Below, in pieces: positions 7,301 to 10,099 of a DNA stretch of 10,099 nucleotides (positions within the stretch are counted from its first letter, which is position 1; the number at the start of each line of letters is the position of its first letter). The stretch is from Bacteroidota bacterium (GTDB lineage: Bacteria > Bacteroidota > Ignavibacteria > UBA10030 > UBA8401): positions 1 to 10,099 of the forward strand of contig JANXZD010000522.1 of assembly GCA_025355705.1 (NCBI GenBank), in the 5' to 3' direction. The position numbers and the translations under genes were made by a program. The notes beneath the pieces were generated by a model. It ran no database searches and had not been told where the DNA came from. It worked only from the letters and a program-made list of their open reading frames with translations.

Positions 7301-7575
7301 CAATCCGTTGGTGTTCCCGTGAATCGTTTTGTTGTATGGCATTGGATACACTGTGCATTGGTATGCGCTCCCTGCAGCGTAAATCCCGTCGTCGTGTGGT
7401 CAAACTTCATCGGCTTCGCTAGCTCTTTCCAACCCTCCGTTGTATGGCAGTTGATACACGCTATCTTTATAGCGCCGTGGGGTGATTGTTGTCCATAGGT
7501 GAAAGACAATACAAGTGATGTGATCGCAATGACACGTATCGCGCTCGAAGTTATGCTGGATGACAATCTACGCAT
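4369..7575 (-). CDS. giant multiheme c-type cytochrome, 43 potential heme sites
   Basis: The 1068-residue product has a Sec signal peptide ending near residue 28 (SFTYG-QQS), with no lipobox. The rest is almost all heme modules: a 77-residue first unit (40-116), eleven exact 73-residue units (117-919), a 75-residue unit (920-994) and a C-terminal cap (995-1068). Each unit has three CXXCH; the cap has two CXXCH, one CX3CH (CTTGCH) and one CX4CH (CYTSNCH), 43 sites in all (41 canonical). A typical unit reads C-x2-CH...W-KP-x-x-F-x-H...GAH...C-x2-CH...C-x2-CH...PNH...FSHD, so FNH/FDH, GAH, PNH and FSH supply four candidate distal ligands for three hemes, as in bis-His c3/c7-type domains. ATG start at 7573-7575 has AGGAG (7580-7584) 4 bases upstream and overlaps the previous gene by 25 bases. 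I infer a long, extended periplasmic or extracellular electron conductor. Confidence 0.95.
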   Translation of the reverse strand: MRRLSSSITSSAIRVIAITSLVLSFTYGQQSPHGAIKIACINCHTTEGWKELAKPMKFDHTTTGFTLQGAHTNAQCIQCHTTKRFTGTPTDCFTCHTKDFAKALVPNHQLGKFSHECLSCHTMTGWKPSVFQHSKTNFQLVGAHLSVDCASCHSNNRYSGLSQDCYSCHQKVFGQTTSPNHKMGQFSHDCLTCHTINGWKPATFDHNKTNFKLVGAHAGAECSSCHTGGKFKSLPMDCFSCHNQDFNKTTQPNHTTAQMSHDCVTCHTNISWKPSSFDHNKTNFQLVGAHTGAECSSCHSNGKFKGLPTDCYTCHEKDYLKAITPNHSIEPFSHECLSCHTNIAWKPSTLDHNKTNFQLVGSHKTVECSSCHTNGRFKGLPTDCYSCHQQSFVKTTTPNHSLAQFTHDCLSCHSSVGWKPSTFDHNKTNFQIVGAHKTVDCSSCHTNGRFKGLPSDCFSCHQNNYNSTINPNHTTGQFSHDCLTCHSNLAWKPSTFNHSATTFPLMGAHVSVICTDCHKSGPYKGTSTVCYDCHVTAFNSTTTPNHVTSQFSHDCLTCHSNVAWKPSTFNHNTTAFPLVGAHVSATCASCHTNGVFKGLPSDCFSCHQNNFNSTISPNHATGQFSHNCLTCHSNVAWKPSTFNHSTTAFPLVGAHVSVICSDCHKSGPYKGTSTVCYDCHVTAFNSTTTPSHVTSQFSHDCLTCHSNVAWKPATFNHNTTAFPLVGAHVSVTCVSCHTNGVFKGLPSDCFSCHQNNFNGTTNPNHAAAQFTHDCLTCHSTVVWKPSTFNHSSTTFPLVGAHVSVVCASCHTNGVFKGLPSDCFSCHQNNFNNTTNPNHATSQFSHDCLTCHSTTAWKPSTFNHANTSFPLVGAHAAVICSDCHKNGQYKGTTTDCYTCHLVDFNGTTTPSHVISQFSHTCLICHSNVAWKPATFNHSTTAFPLVGAHVSAACVNCHKNGLYKGTTTDCYTCHLADYNSTTDPNHVSGQYNISKTCITCHNTNAWQPWIFGHDTFYKVSKHHNSSVKCASCHTVPGNLGFASCTTGCHSNAHNKNQTCYTSNCHGGSKN
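4594..7458 (-). repeat. 13-unit coding tandem repeat, 219-bp period
   Basis: Thirteen triheme units lie head to tail inside the 43-heme gene. Eleven (4819-7227) are exactly 73 codons (219 bases) long; the first has 77 codons and the last 75. Early units (2-6) favour DHNKTNFQLVGAH, later ones (7-13) NHxTTAFPLVGAHVS. Among the later units two subtypes exist: CHTNGVFKGLPSDCFSCHQNNFN and CHKxGxYKGTxTxCY(D/T)CH. DNA identity between some units is high enough that recombination or assembly collapse could change the copy number. Confidence 0.92.
5257..6132 (-). repeat. duplicated 438-bp double unit (units 7-8 and 9-10)
   Basis: Units 7 and 9 share CHKSGPYKGTSTVCYDCH and VTAFNSTTTP almost unchanged, while units 8 and 10 share CHTNGVFKGLPSDC. 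The block 5695-6132 is therefore repeated as 5257-5694. At DNA level about 60 bases beginning at 5443 and at 5881 appear identical by eye, exactly 438 bases apart. This points to duplication of a six-heme block rather than single-unit growth, or to gene conversion between the blocks. Confidence 0.8.
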
Positions 7576-9179
7576 GCGGCTCCTAACGGTTTATACATGA
7601 TAATTTTTTTCTTGTTAACGACGGTCGGTTTATGACATTTTTCACATGCAACATTTGCGTGTTTACCCGTCAACGAAAAACTTGCTTGTGTGTTATGATC
7701 AAACAATAACGATTTCCAACTCTTATCGATATGGCAACGCTCACACTCTGTCTTTCCGTTTTTAGCAAACTGACCGGCATGTTGATCCTCATGACACGTT
7801 ATGCACTGTATGCCAACCCCAACATATTGAACAATATTGTTCTTCGTTTTGTGACATTCTGAACAAGCGATTGCAGCATGTTTCGCACGCAACGGAAATT
7901 TCGTTTTATCGTGCGAAAATTTCAATGCTTGCCACGATTCATTGGTATGGCATGTCTCACAGCCGTTGGTCATCTTAGCTGCAAATTGCGTACCATGAAT
8001 ATTATTGTGGCACGTTGTACATTCAATATTGTCTTCCCAATGAAATATGCGGGAATTCTTTGCTTGAATTTTTCCTTCAACGTGACATTTTCCACACGGA
8101 GTTGCAATATGACTTCCAATCAATGGAAATCGACTTTGTGAATGCTGCGCCATGCTATAAAGAGACGGAAGGAATCCTTTTTCATTATGACATGATTCGC
8201 ATGCTCCGCCATCTTTTCGTGAACTGAATTGTTTTCCATGCGCATCCGGATGACAATTACTGCATTTCCCAAATTTTGTAATATGAAATCCTAGGTCACC
8301 ACTGACATTCTTCACTTTCGGATTCTTTTCATGGCATTGTTCACACTTCAACTTTGAATGTTTGTCTTTCAATGGAAAAGCGGTTTTGGAATGATCGAAC
8401 TGCTCACTCTTTACTTGATGCCACGATTCCGGAGTGTGACACTGCGAACACTCCTGTTTGAACTTTCCATTATGAGGATCTTTATGACACGATTGGCAAG
8501 TGGAAAATTCCATTTTAATAAATTGCGCTACCGAACCATTATCCCATGTCTTTTTATGACATTGTCCACACTCGACTTTTGTGTGAGCACCCACTAATTT
8601 GAAATTTGCTTTCTCGTGGGAAAATAGAACCGCCTTTTTCCATTGCTCTGTCGTATGACATGTTGTACACTGTTGTTTAAATTGCCCTCGATGTTCATCG
8701 GTATGGCACGATGCACACTCTGTTGATAATCCCAAATACGTTGTCGCTTTCCGTTCATTGGAAAAAGCCTGAACATCCTTCGCTTTAATTTTTGAAGGGG
8801 TGTGGCATTTTTCACATTCTACTTTCACGTGTTTTCCATCCAGCACAAAACCAACCACGGAATGATCGAACGTCTTTTTATCGAAACGGATTATTTGAAA
8901 ATCGCGGCCATGATGATCTTTGTGACACTCAACGCATTGTTTCGAACCAATGGTTGCGTGAAAACCTTTTTTCATTGACACGCGAGATTGTATCTCTTTA
9001 TGACAATCTAGACAACGGTCATTTGCCAATGATTTGCCGACCGTGTGACAATTAGTGCAATTATCCATTCCCTCTAAGTGCTGATGCCCTTTATATAAGT
9101 CCCCCGGCGATATTTGGGCGAAAGCGATTCCACCGAAAACAATGGCGGACAATATTCCTTTAAGGAAATTCAATGTCAT
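7551..9179 (-). CDS. 20-heme c-type cytochrome
   Basis: This 542-residue protein has a Sec signal peptide ending near residue 21 (GGIAFA-QIS) and 20 CXXCH motifs, from CTNCH at 41-45 to CVDCH at 536-540. A recurring pattern is CH-x-x-x-H-x-x-x-F followed by C-x2-CH...W...F-x-H...F-x-L...H...C-x2-CH. Six CH-x-x-x-H elements of this kind are visible (for example CHKDPHNGKF and CHEDQHAGQF), giving modules related to but distinct from the triheme units of the next gene, and less regular. The mature part is Lys-rich. ATG at 9177-9179 lies 2 bases after the TPR stop, with AGGA (9188-9191) 8 bases upstream. The stop overlaps the start of the 43-heme gene. By position it could link a membrane quinol oxidase-like partner to the longer cytochromes; that is inference. 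No catalytic-site motif of nitrite or hydroxylamine enzymes is recognised. Confidence 0.95.
   Translation of the reverse strand: MTLNFLKGILSAIVFGGIAFAQISPGDLYKGHQHLEGMDNCTNCHTVGKSLANDRCLDCHKEIQSRVSMKKGFHATIGSKQCVECHKDHHGRDFQIIRFDKKTFDHSVVGFVLDGKHVKVECEKCHTPSKIKAKDVQAFSNERKATTYLGLSTECASCHTDEHRGQFKQQCTTCHTTEQWKKAVLFSHEKANFKLVGAHTKVECGQCHKKTWDNGSVAQFIKMEFSTCQSCHKDPHNGKFKQECSQCHTPESWHQVKSEQFDHSKTAFPLKDKHSKLKCEQCHEKNPKVKNVSGDLGFHITKFGKCSNCHPDAHGKQFSSRKDGGACESCHNEKGFLPSLYSMAQHSQSRFPLIGSHIATPCGKCHVEGKIQAKNSRIFHWEDNIECTTCHNNIHGTQFAAKMTNGCETCHTNESWQALKFSHDKTKFPLRAKHAAIACSECHKTKNNIVQYVGVGIQCITCHEDQHAGQFAKNGKTECERCHIDKSWKSLLFDHNTQASFSLTGKHANVACEKCHKPTVVNKKKIIMYKPLGAACVDCHPA
7580..7584 (-). promoter_or_regulatory. 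ribosome binding site of the 43-heme gene
   Basis: AGGAG on the minus strand, 4 bases before the ATG at 7573-7575 and inside the coding region of the 20-heme gene. It supports this start, which places a proper signal peptide at the N-terminus even though the two genes overlap by 25 bases. Confidence 0.7.
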
Positions 9180-9181
9180 CG

Positions 9182-9763
9182 CTATTTTCCTGCCGGAAGA
9201 AAATGTGTTTTCGCCTGAACCGCTTCATCACTGTTGGGTGCAATATCAATCAAATGTTTCAATACTTTTTCTGCTTCGCCGGTGTTTCCTTTTGTTGCAA
9301 GAAGCATCGCCTTATTATAGAGCGCTTTTGGGTTATCTTTTTTGAAACGAAGAATCTTTTCCGTCGTTTCCATTGCTTTATCATATTTCTTTTCATTGTA
9401 ATAACAAACGGATAGATCAAATAACAGAGAATCGTTCTTCGGCTGAAGAATAATTGCCTGTTCAAAATATCGTATTGCATCCGATGTTTGATGACCATCC
9501 ATCAATAATCGGGCAAGCGAAGCAATGTGGGCAGCATTCGATGGATTTTTTTCGACCGATACCTTTAATTGATTGACTTTTTCTTGATAGACCGGAACAA
9601 CATTCTCTTTTGATGGCGCTGTCTCATTCGGAACGCCTTTCGTAACGGACTGTACCGGTTCCGGTGCCGTTTCAATAGCGTGTCGATTACGCAACAGGAT
9701 AAAGGCAACTCCGGCGCAAAAAACGATGACGAGCAGAACAGTAAATCCAATGTTTTTTTTCAT
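9182..9763 (-). CDS. membrane-anchored TPR protein, possible cytochrome assembly factor
   Basis: From the ATG at 9761-9763 the product has 193 residues: MKKN, a transmembrane helix (FTVLLVIVFCAGVAFILL), a Pro/Glu/Thr-rich linker and then about three tetratricopeptide repeats (NPSNAAHIASLARLL; AIRYFEQAIILQPKND; YDKAMETTEKIL...NPKALYNKAMLLATKG). A longer frame begins at a TTG (9785-9787), but that would overlap the preceding gene and precede a standard MKK membrane anchor, so I prefer the ATG. It sits 1 base after the stop of the b-type membrane gene, so translation is probably coupled. The topology, with TPRs outside the inner membrane, resembles the TPR part of CcmI/CycH/NrfG factors that present apocytochromes for heme attachment. 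A similar role for the adjacent cytochromes is an inference; general scaffolding is the alternative. Confidence 0.85.
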   Translation of the reverse strand: MKKNIGFTVLLVIVFCAGVAFILLRNRHAIETAPEPVQSVTKGVPNETAPSKENVVPVYQEKVNQLKVSVEKNPSNAAHIASLARLLMDGHQTSDAIRYFEQAIILQPKNDSLLFDLSVCYYNEKKYDKAMETTEKILRFKKDNPKALYNKAMLLATKGNTGEAEKVLKHLIDIAPNSDEAVQAKTHFLPAGK

Positions 9764-9764
9764 A

Positions 9765-10099
9765 TTAAAATACCCATGTATAACCAAACGTGATCGCTAC
9801 CCCGACATGAATGAACAAGATCACAAACATAATGATGCTGAATGGAAGATGAATAACATGCCAGTAGTGGAATAGATTTTTCACTTGCTCTAAAAAATGA
9901 ACACGGCGCAACAACTTTATCCGTTCATTGGCGATCGAAATTATTTTTTTAACGGTGGCAGCATCAACAGACTTACCATGCAAATGCAAAACGATTTTCT
10001 TCAACCTCCCCCTTCTGGTCAGATCATTAACAATGAAGAATGTCACCAGCGATGCTATAGAAACTCCTCTTGTCTGTTTTGGACTTGCTAATGCATCGA
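9765..10099 (-). CDS. membrane protein with b-type heme helix, C-terminal part
   Basis: The frame is open to the window edge; I extended it beyond a GTG at 10044-10046 because upstream codons are still coding-like (DALASPKQTRGVSIAS). The visible 110 or so residues hold a mixed region (SLVTFFIVNDLTRRGR, HLHGKSVDAATVKK), a basic helix (ANERIKLLRRVHFLEQVKN) and a final transmembrane helix with HYWHVIH at its start and a second His 14 positions after the last of these (H-x13-H), ending in GYTWVF. That spacing is the one used by cytochrome b helices to hold two hemes on one face. It is probably a quinone-reactive or electron-relay membrane subunit of the cytochrome system, whose other helices lie outside the window. 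The stop TAA is at 9765-9767. The family is not identified; the membrane b-type reading is moderately supported. Confidence 0.6.
   Translation of the reverse strand, partial: DALASPKQTRGVSIASLVTFFIVNDLTRRGRLKKIVLHLHGKSVDAATVKKIISIANERIKLLRRVHFLEQVKNLFHYWHVIHLPFSIIMFVILFIHVGVAITFGYTWVF

Noticed and set aside
4594..7458. Regularly spaced DNA repeats that might suggest a CRISPR or non-coding satellite array
   Set aside because: The 219-base period is an exact codon multiple and the open frame is uninterrupted, with heme motifs in every unit; it is a protein repeat.
3513..9179. Lipoprotein anchoring of the cytochromes
   Set aside because: None of the three signal peptides has a Cys at the cleavage site; the residue after the predicted cut is Gln in all three.
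7551..9179. Assignment of the 20-heme protein to a known reductase (nitrite, tetrathionate or hydroxylamine type)
   Set aside because: No CXXCK or other distinctive active-site motif is visible; all sites are ordinary CXXCH in repeated modules.
9764..9787. Longer TTG start for the TPR protein
   Set aside because: It would overlap the preceding gene and add eight residues ahead of a normal MKK membrane anchor; the ATG at 9761-9763 is better.

Overview
The window reads as one tightly packed minus-strand gene cluster (transcribed from position 10099 towards 1) of a Gram-negative bacterium specialised in multiheme c-type cytochromes. Moderate-to-low GC by eye, several Sec-exported CXXCH proteins, an outer-membrane beta-barrel ending in Phe and a GroES-like protein suggest a diderm anaerobe or facultative anaerobe. 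The flavour recalls the FCB group (Ignavibacteria/Bacteroidota-like), but this placement is a guess from general appearance and no marker gene is present.

Layout in transcription order: (1) the C-terminal part of a membrane protein with an H-x13-H transmembrane helix like that of b-type cytochromes, entering from beyond 10099 and stopping at 9765; (2) a membrane-anchored TPR protein, 9182-9763; (3) a 20-heme cytochrome, 7551-9179; (4) a giant cytochrome, 4369-7575, with 43 potential heme sites in a 73-residue triheme repeat; (5) a 10-heme short paralogue of it, 3513-4274; (6) a 222-base spacer with small-ORF remnants including a stray CTNCH motif; (7) a predicted outer-membrane beta-barrel, 1672-3288; (8) a membrane-anchored ferredoxin-flavoprotein oxidoreductase, 369-1670; (9) the start of a GroES-like co-chaperonin, 1-317. 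Gaps are 1-2 bases in three places. The 20- and 43-heme genes overlap by 25 bases, so an operon is very likely.

Working model (inference): the b-type membrane protein and/or the ferredoxin-flavoprotein exchange electrons between the inner membrane or cytoplasm and the periplasmic cytochromes. The 20-, 43- and 10-heme proteins form a periplasmic or trans-envelope wire, and the barrel provides an outer-membrane route, analogous to but not visibly homologous with MtrAB-type porin-cytochrome conduits. The TPR protein may help assemble the heme proteins. Together the three cytochromes carry 73 potential heme attachment sites: 70 CXXCH, two CX3CH and one CX4CH.

The most notable features are the repeat-expanded 43-heme protein, its shared end modules with the 10-heme paralogue (1 versus 12 internal units), evidence for duplication of a 438-base two-unit block, and the apparently permuted FAD motif in the flavoprotein.
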